From assembly GCA_017447745.1 (NCBI GenBank), contig JAFSMW010000171.1, forward strand, positions 1 through 32,857: a stretch of 32,857 nucleotides of DNA, given 5' to 3'. Source of the stretch: Thermoguttaceae bacterium. GTDB lineage: Bacteria > Planctomycetota > Planctomycetia > Pirellulales > Thermoguttaceae. The position numbers and the translations under genes were made by a program. A model generated the notes under the pieces. That model was not told the origin of the DNA. It was given only the letters and a program-made list of their open reading frames with translations, and searched no databases. Positions 18,632 through 27,222 of this stretch are shown piece after piece (positions within the stretch are counted from its first letter, which is position 1; every line of letters begins with the position of its first letter).

Positions 18632-20871
18632 TTGGCTTCAAGAATCCGCTTCAATTCCTGAACGGACGTTATTCCTTTTGCAACAAGCACATAACCTTCT
18701 TCTCTCAAAGAACGGTTTCCGTCTTTAGCCGCCGCCTTTTGAAGCAGTTCCAGTTTGGGAGCTTTTCTCAAAACTTCCTGAACTGTCGGACCGACAAAGA
18801 GAACTTCCGTAATTGCCGTTCGTCCCTTGTATCCAATGCCGTGACATTCAGAGCAGACTTCTTCGCCTTCCGCGGGTTTAGCTGGGGGCTGATAAAGCGT
18901 AACCTCTCGTCCGGCGGGGAATCCCAACGCCTGAGCCAGCGCCGGCGACGCCTTAAAGGGCTGTTTACAATGATTGCACAGCTTCCGAACCAAACGTTGA
19001 CAGACAACCACTTTAACGTAATCGGCAAATTTTTCTCTCGATATCGGATTGCCGTCAGCGTCTTTCAAGATAAGCATTCGGAGCAACGCTTCCGAGGCGT
19101 CTTGAGCGCGAACGGTTGTAACAATCAGACGATCGTCCATTGCCATTTCCTTGAAACATTCAGAAAGAATGGCGCCGTCCAAATCCTGAATTACGGACAC
19201 CGCCGGTTCTTTAAGGAAGAATCGCTTCATGACGTCCCTAATGGAGTCCGAGTCTGAATACGTGGTAACAGGAATGTTTTCGACAACCTCGTGCGGATTG
19301 GATTCCTTGTCCAACTGAGCATACTCTCTTTGGAACCGGTCGGTTTTATTCAAAGCGACGCTGAGCGTTGTTTTCATGCCGTTGCCGACAGGCGCCGAGA
19401 AAATCAATATTCCCTTGGGAAGGTCGAACATGGGCTGAACCCTTTCAGCCAGTTTGTCTCGCATGCCGATGTCTTCCAGAACGTGGAAATCCATTTTGGG
19501 AGCGGAAAATTTAATCAGAACCCGTTCTCCGGTTTGAGTTCCCTGGGAGGTAACGGTAATAATGGCCTTTCGTTTTCTTTCCTCTGGCTGAGGCAAATCT
19601 TCTTTCGCCCTTCGCAGCTCTTCTTTTAGCTTGCGACGTTCAACATAATTTTCATCGCTGTCCTCTTCCATGAGTTTGTCATATCGTTCCTGCATTTGAC
19701 GAATCGCCAGACGTTCGTCCGGGAAGTCGTATTGATACGTAAACTCCACTTCGCATTCGCCAGACTGCTTTGTGCGTCGGTCTTGCGGATTCATGCCGCA
19801 CAGAATTTTCAGAGCTTCCAGAGCCGGATCGGCGGTTTCTCGTTCCATCTGCTCGCCCGGATGCCAAACCCCGTCAAGAAGATGTTTAACTGCAACGCCA
19901 TTAGGAACAAAATCCAGCATGGACGCTTCCGGCTGATTGGTCATCAACTCCGCAATCATTTTTCGCGCTTCCATAAAGCCTTCATGAGCGTGAGCCTGAA
20001 TTCGACGCATTTCTCTCTGACGTTCAATCTTGGTGTATGACGTCAACGTCGCCGGGCAGCCGGTTGTAAACTTGTCTTTCGCTTTCGGGTCAACCTTGAC
20101 GCCAATTTTGCTTATTCTTTCAGCAAAGAAATGACGTAAGTGCTCCCGGGTAAATACCATGTCTGCCGGGTTCATGTCTTCGTTGCGATAACGAACGTAC
20201 ATCACAAACGGAACCAGATACGCCAAAATAACGAGCGTTATTCCCAGCCAGTACCATGGCAAAAGCAGCGCGACGGCAAACGCCCCCACGAACGCTCCAA
20301 CCGCAATCGCATTCCACTTTCTCCAGTCCTTTTTGAACTGAACGGCGTCAGCGCTAAGCCAGTCTGTTGACTTCACCCAAAGCAGATAGAAGACTAACAA
20401 CACTACGATTTTAACTATGTTGAAATATCCGCCGCCTTTCAGTTTGACAGACTTTAACGGAGCGCCCGGATCCGCCGCAGGCTTTTGTTCCGCCTCCTCT
20501 GAATCAGAACCCTCTTCATTCGCTTCGGCGTTTTCCGCATTACCCTCCGGATTTTCAGAATCAGCAGCAGACGCGTCCGGATTCCCGTTTTCTTCCGTCG
20601 TTTGAGCTTCTTCGTTCGCTTCGGCGGCATCGGGAGCCGGCTGTTCAACGGCGTCATGAAAATCTGCTGGCGCCTCATCTCCCAACGACGGATGATCTGA
20701 ATTGTCAGCCGCGCCTTCGTTATCAGTCGCTGGCGCGCCCTCTTCCGCAACTTGCGTCGACTCGTCGTTCAGTTCATCAAAAATTCCAGCAGCGTTTGAA
20801 GTCGACGCCTGAAGCGACAAAAACATCGCAACAGCTATCGTAAAAATCAAATGGATAAAAAAACGTTTCAT
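18628..20871 (-). CDS. Membrane-anchored, divergent GspE/PilB-family ATPase with disrupted P-loop
   Basis: 747 residues. Order: signal-like segment (1-28), acidic Ala/Glu/Asn-rich stretch (30-135), hydrophobic segments (~150-166 and ~187-228), then a GspE/PilB-like domain (~240-747). The late part is recognisable: VVCQRLVRKLCNHCKQPF with C632/C635 and CSEC (C673/C676) as the zinc tetracysteine, then GIGYKGRTAITEVL. The usual GPTGSGKTT P-loop reads APVGNGMKTT (493-502), with Met between the last Gly and K500. The Walker B site reads VIQDLDGAI instead of VGEIRD. It is therefore either a non-canonical or a regulatory paralogue. It is followed by an overlapping AraC gene and preceded by pilT on the same strand. 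A signal peptide on this cytoplasmic ATPase family is unexpected. Confidence 0.8.
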   Translation of the reverse strand: MKRFFIHLIFTIAVAMFLSLQASTSNAAGIFDELNDESTQVAEEGAPATDNEGAADNSDHPSLGDEAPADFHDAVEQPAPDAAEANEEAQTTEENGNPDASAADSENPEGNAENAEANEEGSDSEEAEQKPAADPGAPLKSVKLKGGGYFNIVKIVVLLVFYLLWVKSTDWLSADAVQFKKDWRKWNAIAVGAFVGAFAVALLLPWYWLGITLVILAYLVPFVMYVRYRNEDMNPADMVFTREHLRHFFAERISKIGVKVDPKAKDKFTTGCPATLTSYTKIERQREMRRIQAHAHEGFMEARKMIAELMTNQPEASMLDFVPNGVAVKHLLDGVWHPGEQMERETADPALEALKILCGMNPQDRRTKQSGECEVEFTYQYDFPDERLAIRQMQERYDKLMEEDSDENYVERRKLKEELRRAKEDLPQPEERKRKAIITVTSQGTQTGERVLIKFSAPKMDFHVLEDIGMRDKLAERVQPMFDLPKGILIFSAPVGNGMKTTLSVALNKTDRFQREYAQLDKESNPHEVVENIPVTTYSDSDSIRDVMKRFFLKEPAVSVIQDLDGAILSECFKEMAMDDRLIVTTVRAQDASEALLRMLILKDADGNPISREKFADYVKVVVCQRLVRKLCNHCKQPFKASPALAQALGFPAGREVTLYQPPAKPAEGEEVCSECHGIGYKGRTAITEVLFVGPTVQEVLRKAPKLELLQKAAAKDGNRSLREEGYVLVAKGITSVQELKRILEAK

Positions 20872-20878
20872 GGATTGT

Positions 20879-21064
20879 TAGGGAATAGGGAGTGGGGAAT
20901 AGGGAGTGGGGAATAGGGAATAGGGAGTAGGGAGTGGGGAGAAGGGAATAAGTTATTAGTGGTTAGTGGTTAGGACGCAAGCGTTCATCTAACTTACCAC
21001 TTACCACTTACCACTTACCACTCTCTAAACTATTACCTATTCCCCATTCCCTATACCCTATAAT
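20879..21064. repeat. Nested heptamer hairpin element 4 (TTAGTGG inside GGGAATA/GGGAGTG)
   Basis: The outer left arm has GGGAATA/GGGAGTG/GGGAGTA units (20879-20950) and the outer right arm is the inverse, CCTATTC/CCCATTC/CCTATAC (~21030-21064). Between them sits a complete second element: TTAGTGG units (20955-20973), core GGACGCAAGCG (20973-20983) and inverted CTTACCA units (20990-21022). The pilT stop adjoins the outer right arm; the GspE-like ATG lies 8 nt from the outer left arm. Confidence 0.9.
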
Positions 21065-22206
21065 TACAAAATACCCGGGGCTTTAACTTCAATGCCCTTG
21101 ATCGCCATTTTGAGGGCTTCCTTGTTGGGAGCGACTTCCATGGCGGTTTCGCGGTCAATGAGCTCTGCGTCAATTAGGTCTTTGAGACTCTTGGTAAAGT
21201 CCTGCATGCCCTCTTCGTATCCGATTCGAATCGCATCCGCCAGCTTTTCGTCTTCCCCTTCGAGAATCAGCTTTCGAATGGTCGGGTTGATCATCATGAT
21301 TTCGCAAGTCGGGACGCGCTGAACGCCTTCTCGAATGGACGGCAGCAACTTCTGAGCGACAATCCCCTTGAGATTAAACGCCAAGGCGGAACGCAGCGCA
21401 CGATGCATGTTTTGTGGGAACAAGTCGAGAATACGGCCAATTGTCGACGGGGCCGTGGAAGCGTGGATCGTTCCGAAAACAAGGTGCCCGGTTTCGGCGG
21501 CGTGAATGGCGGTTTCGAACGTTTCACGGTCTCGCATTTCGCCGACGAGAATAATATCCGGGTCTTCACGAACCGCGTGCTTCATCCCGGTCATGAAGTC
21601 GATGACATCCTGACCGATTTCTCGCTGGTTGATCAGGCACTTGTCTTCAGTAAACGTGAATTCGATCGGGTCTTCCAGCGTCAAAATGTGTTTCTTATAT
21701 CGATGGTTAATCCAGTCCAGCATGGACGCGATGGTCGTACTTTTTCCGGAACCGGTAATTCCCGCCAAAAGAACCATGCCTTGTGAGAACTTGCACAATT
21801 CTTCCAAAACCTGCGGCAAAAACAGCTTTTCAAAGACCGGAATCGAGTTGTTGACCTTTCGGGCAACCAGTCCCAGACGTCCCATCTGATTAAGAATGTT
21901 TACACGAAAACGCCAGACAAGATCGTCCACTTTGACAATATGAGCGAAGTCCGCGCCGCCGGTTTCCTGAAGAATCTTGCGGTTGCGTTCGTTCATGAAC
22001 TCGTACAGAATTCGGTCCATTTCGTCTTCGTCAATCGGACCGCGATTGAGAGCCTGCAGCGCTCCGGCGACGCGAAGCATCGGCGGACGCCCTACTTTGA
22101 GGTGCAAGTCGCTGCCCTTGCATTTAACCAGAGCGCGAAAGAGACGGTCAATTTCGTATTCTTCTTTCCGAACATACGGGGGAATATTACTGGGTTCTGA
22201 TGACAT
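21064..22206 (-). CDS. pilT: Type IV pilus retraction-type ATPase PilT
   Basis: A 380-residue hexameric ATPase that depolymerises type IV pili at the inner membrane. The N-terminal PAS-like part (GSDLHLKVGRPPMLRVAGAL, ~31-50) is followed by Walker A GITGSGKST (149-157), the acidic box ILTLEDPIEF, Walker B DIILVGEMRD (217-226) and the His box HLVFGTIHAS (241-250), all canonical. The C-terminal AIRxG stretch is less typical than the AIRNLIRE of proteobacterial PilT. Length is slightly above the usual ~345-370. It lies directly upstream of the divergent GspE-like gene on the same strand, so the two may serve one pilus machine. No pilin or PilB is visible in this window. Confidence 0.93.
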   Translation of the reverse strand: MSSEPSNIPPYVRKEEYEIDRLFRALVKCKGSDLHLKVGRPPMLRVAGALQALNRGPIDEDEMDRILYEFMNERNRKILQETGGADFAHIVKVDDLVWRFRVNILNQMGRLGLVARKVNNSIPVFEKLFLPQVLEELCKFSQGMVLLAGITGSGKSTTIASMLDWINHRYKKHILTLEDPIEFTFTEDKCLINQREIGQDVIDFMTGMKHAVREDPDIILVGEMRDRETFETAIHAAETGHLVFGTIHASTAPSTIGRILDLFPQNMHRALRSALAFNLKGIVAQKLLPSIREGVQRVPTCEIMMINPTIRKLILEGEDEKLADAIRIGYEEGMQDFTKSLKDLIDAELIDRETAMEVAPNKEALKMAIKGIEVKAPGIL

Positions 22207-22221
22207 GAGTATTGAATAAAG

Positions 22222-22336
22222 TTAGGAGTGAGGAGTGAGGAGTTAGGAGTTGGACAGCAGTGGTAAGTTTTGAGTGGTAAGTGGTAAGGACGCAAGAGCT
22301 GCTTACCACTAACTACTGCTTCTTGCCTACTGCCTA
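22222..22336. repeat. Composite heptamer element 5 between hisF and pilT
   Basis: GAGGAGT/TTAGGAG units (22222-22250) are followed by AGTGGTA units, the core GACGCAAGAGC (~22289-22299), inverted CTTACCACTAACTACTG, and CTTGCCTACTGCCTA. The hisF stop TAG on the minus strand is the first three bases of a TAGGCAG unit. The GAGGAGT arm has no inverted partner. Confidence 0.85.
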
Positions 22337-23104
22337 TATTCTGACAGGAACGCCCTGTTCCTGCAAATATTGTTTTGTTTCTTTAATTGTATATTGTCCA
22401 AAATGGAACATTCCCGCCGCTAACACGGCGTCAACGCGGGCTTTTTTGACGGCGTCCGCCATGTGCTGTGGACAACCGGCTCCGCCGCTGGCGATAAGCG
22501 GAATTCGAACGGCGTCGCGAACGGCGCGGGTTATTTCAAGGTCGTAGCCGTTGCGCGTTCCATCGGCGTCCATGGACGTCAAGGTAATTTCGCCAGCTCC
22601 AAGTTCTTCAACTCGCCTTGCCCATTCCACCGCCTGAAGCCCGGTTGGCGTTCGACCGCCGTTGATATACACTTCCCAAAACTCTTTGCCATCTTTGACA
22701 ACGCGTTTGGGATCTATATTGACAACAATGCACTGCGACCCAAATCGCTGCGCCGCATGACGAATGAATTCCGGATTTTTACACGCTATGGAATTGAGCG
22801 ACACTTTATCGCACCCGGCGTTGAGCAGCTGACGAATATCGTCCAGAGTCCGAATTCCGCCGCCAACGCAAAGAGGCATAAAACACTCTTCAGCCGTTCG
22901 GCGAACGACGTCTACCATAATATTGCGGTTGTCGCAGCTGGCGGTGATGTCGAGAAACATCAGTTCGTCCGCCCCGTCCTGTTCGTATCGTTTAGCGACT
23001 TCTACCGGGTCGCCAGCATCGCGAAGGTTAACGAAATGAGTTCCCTTAACAACGCGTCCTGCATTGACGTCAAGACACGGGATTATTCTTATGGTTAACG
23101 GCAT
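22334..23104 (-). CDS. hisF: Imidazole glycerol phosphate synthase cyclase subunit HisF
   Basis: A 256-residue (beta/alpha)8 barrel that, with HisH glutaminase, converts PRFAR plus ammonia to IGP and AICAR in histidine synthesis. Diagnostic parts: [16 protein letters not shown] (catalytic D12), [37 protein letters not shown] (catalytic D131), [13 protein letters not shown] and PLIASGGAG. Length and motif spacing are normal. No hisH or other his gene is adjacent. The coding region is intact up to VPVRI, where the TAG stop is supplied by the adjoining TAGGCAG repeat. Confidence 0.97.
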   Translation of the reverse strand: MPLTIRIIPCLDVNAGRVVKGTHFVNLRDAGDPVEVAKRYEQDGADELMFLDITASCDNRNIMVDVVRRTAEECFMPLCVGGGIRTLDDIRQLLNAGCDKVSLNSIACKNPEFIRHAAQRFGSQCIVVNIDPKRVVKDGKEFWEVYINGGRTPTGLQAVEWARRVEELGAGEITLTSMDADGTRNGYDLEITRAVRDAVRIPLIASGGAGCPQHMADAVKKARVDAVLAAGMFHFGQYTIKETKQYLQEQGVPVRI

Positions 23105-23112
23105 TATAGTTG

Positions 23113-23210
23113 GGTTAGGGAATAGGGAGTAGGGAATAGGGAGTGGGGAGTTTTAAAATTCGCCGTAGGCGAAATACGATTCCCTATTCCCCATTGTCTA
23201 TTCCCTTATT
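23113..23210. repeat. Heptamer hairpin element 6 (GGGAATA/GGGAGTA family)
   Basis: The left arm has TTAGGGA/ATAGGGA/GTAGGGA units (23113-23150), the core is the perfect mini-hairpin TTCGCC-GTA-GGCGAA (23159-23173), and the right arm is the inverse, TTCCCTA/TTCCCCA/TTCCCTT (23179-23210). It lies just upstream of the hisF ATG. Confidence 0.9.
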
Positions 23211-23594
23211 ATAATAGTTTACGACGAAAAATAGAAATAGTCAACGGGGGTTATAGCGAAAATTTCCCAAAAAACTTATTTCTTCAGTCTATTTTTTAAG
23301 ATATTATTATTATTTTTTATTTTTCTCCTGTACAAATCTGGATTTTTTCTGTAATTATGTTATAATTGGATATATAATGTATGTATATTTTATATTGGAT
23401 AAACAGGGCAGAATCCTCTATTGGCAAAAATATCATCGGTCGAAATTCGTTTGATGCGCCTTTTTGCATTCTTCCCATAATTTATCCTTTGGCTTGACTG
23501 TATATCCATATTTCATAAAACTATCGTTTTGAAAGTTGAGAATTGAGATTTAACTTTTCAAATTCACAGCTTTCTACAACCCAATTTCATTGCC
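23211..23594. promoter_or_regulatory. A/T-rich upstream region of the lipoprotein gene, with promoter candidate
   Basis: Strongly A/T-rich with no gene seen. The best promoter is TTGACT (23494-23499), 16 nt, TAAAAC (23516-23521), placing transcription about 70 nt before the ATG at 23595. TATAAT also occurs at 23361-23366 without a good -35. The hisF promoter on the other strand should also lie here. Assigned by consensus only. Confidence 0.35.
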
Positions 23595-25748
23595 ATGAAA
23601 CCCACCATTAGAATTTTACTCGTCCTTTTGCTGGCCTTGGGAGTCTGCTTTAGCGGCATTTCCTGCGATTCTCCCCAAAAACCAAAGAAGCGCTCGTCTT
23701 CTAAAAAGAAAGAGGAAAAGAAAAAAACTCCTCCTAAGCCTGTTGTGGAAGAAATTCCCGTTGTTCCCGTCAAGCCGCCTCTGCCCCAAGATTTGAAGAC
23801 CTGGGGTAAAAAAGACTTTTTCCGCGCACGCGAAGAAGGCGACGACCGTCTTGACGAAGCCTGCGCTCTGCTTGGCGCGCCGTTTGAAAACAAGCCGTCT
23901 GCTGTCGGCGCGGTTGAAATCCTCCGATCCATTCTCACGCCTCTGCCAATTCCGGAAATGCCAGATATTCCCAAACCTGTGAAAACGGAAGACATGACGT
24001 CACAAGAGTTTAATCGTCTGGAACTAGCGTATAAAAAGAAAATCAAAGAGGAAGAAGATAAAATCAAAAACATTCCCAAACTCAATTCTCGAACGATTGC
24101 TGCAATTATCGAGATTTTAGGACAAAACGGAGACGATGCCGCCTGGAAACTTCTGGTTGACCTTGTTCAGCGGCGACAAACCGTTGACGACGACACCGAT
24201 ATCGAGAAAAATGTCGTTCAGACCATTCTTTCTCACCCCCGAAGCAACAACCTGGATTTGATTTTCCAGATGATTACACAGCCCTCTGTTTTCCTTAAGC
24301 CGGTTATTCCTCTTAATGAAGAAAGAGGAAAACGACGCATTACGTCAACGCAAGTTCGAACTATGGCTATCGAATGGATGAAAAAGTATTCTGATCCGGA
24401 ATTCCGTGAACGCGTTACAGATTACCTTTTAGCTCATCCTGAAGATCGCGAACTGAAAACTCTGGCTGTCCCATACCTTATTTCCGGACTGGTGGGCAAT
24501 ATTCGATGCATGCATAAAATTTACATGTCGCCCAACTTCCTCAATCAGGTAGACCGCGAAAAAGTGGAGCGTCTTTTCCTCAATTGCTCTGCCGCTGCGT
24601 TTGCCTCAATCACAAACCAGGTTTCAAAGTCTGGAAAGCCAACCCCCGACGAAGTCTTTAAAGAGCTGTCAATGAGTGTGTTTGATCAACAGCTCAATGA
24701 CGATTCAAATGTTGCATCTAACGCTGAAAACAATGCGGACGAAGCAACTGAAGAAACTGCTCAAGACAACGCCAATCCAGAATCATATACTGAAAATCCC
24801 GCTACTGAAAACGAACAACCTGAAAAGGGAACGTCTTGGCGAATTCAGCCTTACGTTGACACTCAAATCAACGACGCATATAAATTAATGGCCTTCCATC
24901 CGGAATATGCAATCATGATTCTGGACGTCGTTTGGCAAAACGATTTTATTGCTCGTCAAAAGCAATCGTGGGAAGGCAAAATGGAATTTAAAAACAGAGA
25001 AGACCCCACTGCCAGATTCCTCTTGGCTCTGCCATTGGCTGGTCAGCGACAGTACTGGGACGATTTTTTCACAAGCGCTTATCAGAACGGGCCGCTCGTT
25101 ATCGACAAAATCCCGCTCATGGGATACATGCCTACCGACTTCGGTCTGATTTTGGAACTGAAAAAAATCAAACGCAACGTTCTCCCGCCATCTCAACAAA
25201 AGAAACCGACTTCCTCCAAAAATTCTAGATACAACGCTGCTAAACAGCGGCAAATTGAACTTCAGGGCGCTTGGATGGAATTTGTACGTCTGGCTGTTAA
25301 AATACAAATGGACCGCTGCGCCAACGCTGCCGCGGTTCAAAAAGCAAAACAGATTAATGTCGATCAACTCAAAGCTAGAACCCCGTTTACCATTCCGGAA
25401 GGCGCTCACGTTTTGAGTGAGTATCACATGATTTTACCGAATGAATATACAAAAAATCTTCAGGGTATTCAAATTGATCCGGTTGAAATTCACTACGTTC
25501 AATTCCAGTGGGACGTTCCGGCAATGACGATTCCTTCAAAAGTCAAATATAAAGAGGCAACGGCTAAAATGCGGTTCAATACGCTCCGTTCGTCCGATAT
25601 GGGATCGCTTTGGTTTGAATACACCAATCCGGAATGTACAGAATCGTTTGATATTCGCATCCCCGTTGTTGGACAGTCAAAAGAGGACTTGAAAGAATAT
25701 CCCAAGGGACCGGTTCAAGTCATGTCGATTCGCGTTCGTTCAAACTGA
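23595..25748 (+). CDS. Large exported protein of unknown function, probable lipoprotein
   Basis: 717 residues; family not recognised. It begins with a hydrophobic signal segment (5-20) ending near C24 in SGISC, a weak lipobox because -3 is Gly. A Lys/Pro-rich linker follows (28-65), then a mostly helical body with repeated pairs of helices (~95-370) that could be a HEAT/TPR-like solenoid, an acidic Asn/Glu-rich low-complexity stretch (~370-420), and a C-terminal half without Cys pairs or obvious catalytic motifs. The likely place is the outer face of a membrane or the periplasm. It is a single-gene unit with its own promoter candidate and a strong terminator, convergent with the DUF58 gene. 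No function is proposed. Confidence 0.8.
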   Translation: MKPTIRILLVLLLALGVCFSGISCDSPQKPKKRSSSKKKEEKKKTPPKPVVEEIPVVPVKPPLPQDLKTWGKKDFFRAREEGDDRLDEACALLGAPFENKPSAVGAVEILRSILTPLPIPEMPDIPKPVKTEDMTSQEFNRLELAYKKKIKEEEDKIKNIPKLNSRTIAAIIEILGQNGDDAAWKLLVDLVQRRQTVDDDTDIEKNVVQTILSHPRSNNLDLIFQMITQPSVFLKPVIPLNEERGKRRITSTQVRTMAIEWMKKYSDPEFRERVTDYLLAHPEDRELKTLAVPYLISGLVGNIRCMHKIYMSPNFLNQVDREKVERLFLNCSAAAFASITNQVSKSGKPTPDEVFKELSMSVFDQQLNDDSNVASNAENNADEATEETAQDNANPESYTENPATENEQPEKGTSWRIQPYVDTQINDAYKLMAFHPEYAIMILDVVWQNDFIARQKQSWEGKMEFKNREDPTARFLLALPLAGQRQYWDDFFTSAYQNGPLVIDKIPLMGYMPTDFGLILELKKIKRNVLPPSQQKKPTSSKNSRYNAAKQRQIELQGAWMEFVRLAVKIQMDRCANAAAVQKAKQINVDQLKARTPFTIPEGAHVLSEYHMILPNEYTKNLQGIQIDPVEIHYVQFQWDVPAMTIPSKVKYKEATAKMRFNTLRSSDMGSLWFEYTNPECTESFDIRIPVVGQSKEDLKEYPKGPVQVMSIRVRSN

Positions 25749-25770
25749 CCTGAACAATTGTCTATCAGCC

Positions 25771-25816
25771 GCCAGCCGTTAGCAGGAAACGCCTGTTTAA
25801 CGGCTGGCTTTTTTTA
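25771..25816 (+). terminator. Strong rho-independent terminator after the 717-residue protein
   Basis: GCCAGCCGTTA (25771-25781) pairs with TAACGGCTGGC (25798-25808), with an inner AGG/CCT pair, and is followed by seven T. It lies 23 nt after the stop. Confidence 0.9.
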
Positions 25817-25818
25817 TG

Positions 25819-26751
25819 CTATTTTCTTAACCCCAAGGCTTCCAGACACGCTTGCGTTGCAGGCTGATCGCAGTAGACGTTTTGGAACTTCGCGCCATAA
25901 CGAAGACTCCATTTTTTGATTCGTTCTGTATTTTCGTTGAACTTTTTCTGAAAATACTTCAGCTGGGCTTCTGTAATCGTCAGATTCCAGCTTTTGCCTG
26001 TTTCGGCGTCGACGACGGTAATATCGCCATACAGACCGACGCCGCGTTCGAAATCGGAATACAGTCGTAAAACTCGCGGCAAATACCCCGCCTGCTGAAG
26101 TAACGACAGCCCCTGCGGGAACGAATCGTCGTACATGTCAGTAAGAATCAAAACTACGCCTTTATGAGCGTCAAGCTGAACGAGCTTTTGAGCGGCATTT
26201 AAAAACGACGTCGCTTTCTTCGATTCCGTTTCCGTTGCATCCCGGAAGAATTTGAGCGCAAAACCGATGTCGCCTTCTGCGCCGATAGCGCGTTGAGCCG
26301 GTTGAAGCTGATCGTCGTACGAGTAGACGTTCACCTGATTGTTTCTTCGCGCCGAGACAAATGCAAGAATCGCAGCCAGGCGAATTGCCGTATCCAGTTT
26401 GGACGTTACAGCGCGCGGCGGAACAAGACGCATGCTTTCGGACTTGTCTACTAAAATATGACAATACTGTCGAGCGGAGGATTTATATTCTCGAACCAGC
26501 AGTTCGTCCATGCGAGCGCAGTATCCCCAGTCAACGGAATGAAGGTCGTCTCCGGGAGCGTAATCGCGATAACCCGTAATTTCTGTTCCGCCTGCAATGT
26601 TGCGATGGGGCGTTTGATATAAAATATCGCCGCTTTTATCCGCAGAAGGCGCACACGATGCGTAAACAGACTCGGCTATTTTGGCGCACAGTCGCATTTG
26701 GCGTTCAAAACGTTCGTCAAACAGCGGGATTCGGGAAAGGAAATCTTTCAT
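25819..26751 (-). CDS. DUF58-domain protein with MIDAS-like (von Willebrand A) motif
   Basis: 310 residues, no membrane segment. The DUF58 signature is clear: GTEITGYRDYAPGDDLHSVDWGYCARMDELLVREY (two parts, residues ~55-89), followed by a vWA-like fold with the metal site DKSES (D102, S104, S106) and LILTDMYDD near residue 205. Such proteins are usually encoded next to a MoxR AAA+ ATPase and act in chaperone-like complexes for assembly of membrane or metal proteins. Here moxR is absent: upstream on the same strand is only a heptamer hairpin, and the flanking genes face other ways. Transcription starts beyond or within the nested repeat at 26763-26862. Role unknown. Confidence 0.88.
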   Translation of the reverse strand: MKDFLSRIPLFDERFERQMRLCAKIAESVYASCAPSADKSGDILYQTPHRNIAGGTEITGYRDYAPGDDLHSVDWGYCARMDELLVREYKSSARQYCHILVDKSESMRLVPPRAVTSKLDTAIRLAAILAFVSARRNNQVNVYSYDDQLQPAQRAIGAEGDIGFALKFFRDATETESKKATSFLNAAQKLVQLDAHKGVVLILTDMYDDSFPQGLSLLQQAGYLPRVLRLYSDFERGVGLYGDITVVDAETGKSWNLTITEAQLKYFQKKFNENTERIKKWSLRYGAKFQNVYCDQPATQACLEALGLRK

Positions 26752-26762
26752 GGGAAGGAAGG

Positions 26763-26862
26763 GGGAGTTGGGAGTAGGGAGTAGTTACAAGTTTTAGTGG
26801 TTAGTACGCAAGCGCTCATCTAACTTACCACTTACCACTAACTACTTGCCACTCCCTTATTT
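26763..26862. repeat. Nested heptamer hairpin element 7
   Basis: Outer GGGAGTT/GGGAGTA units (26763-26785) are paired with ACTCCCTTATT at the far end (~26851-26862). Inside are TTAGTGG units, the core ACGCAAGCG (26806-26814) and inverted CTTACCACTTACCACTAACTA. This is the same nesting of the same two families as at 20879-21064, but shorter. Confidence 0.85.
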
Positions 26863-26926
26863 TAATCCATTTGAACGAATTTGTCCACAGGGATAAGCGT
26901 TTTTTTTAGAATTTTTGGGTTCATTC

Positions 26927-26994
26927 ATAATTAGGAATTACGCAAAGCGCAGCTCGAAGACAATTCCGCATTCAGAATTCAGAATTCCGAATTA
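26927..26994. repeat. Heptamer hairpin element 8 (GAATTCA family)
   Basis: The left arm is short (AATTAGGAATTA, 26929-26940), the core is CGCAAAGCG (26941-26949), and the right arm has ATTCAGA units ending ATTCCGAATTA (~26962-26994). The arms are unequal, suggesting loss of units on the left. The surrounding region (26863-27060) shows nothing else that can be supported. Confidence 0.7.
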
Positions 26995-27075
26995 AAAATA
27001 ATTACGAACCAAATTCGCATTTTTTTCGTAGTAAGCATTAACGTTTAATATGGTTTATTCAGGCGTATACCACTC

Positions 27076-27173
27076 GACAAGGTCGGTTCCTGATTGGACG
27101 TGTGTAGCTCCGAATAAAGCTTTTTCGGAGGCATAACCTTGTCCTACTGCCCGCGCGGCGTCGCGCTGGGTAG
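27076..27173 (+). ncRNA. Candidate structured RNA or 5' leader upstream of the PDZ lipoprotein gene
   Basis: GACAAGGT (27076-27083) pairs perfectly with ACCTTGTC (27136-27143). This closes a domain that contains the hairpin CTCCGAA (27108-27114)/TTCGGAG (27124-27130). A second hairpin follows: CTA/TAG, CCC/GGG and GCGCG/CGCGC (27144-27173) with loop GGCG. It is G/C-richer than its surroundings and lies 50-150 nt before the PDZ gene, with no T-run after it. It could be a stable small RNA or a cis leader. I do not recognise the family. Strand is assumed from the downstream gene. Confidence 0.35.
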
Positions 27174-27222
27174 CAAACGTCAATAAATCAGAGAATACAA
27201 ATTTTACGGAGTTTTTATTATC

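Noticed and set aside
27076-27173. SRP RNA, tmRNA or tRNA at this site
   Set aside because: No GGAAG tetraloop context, tRNA-like acceptor or T-arm sequence could be found, so only a generic structured-RNA candidate is kept.
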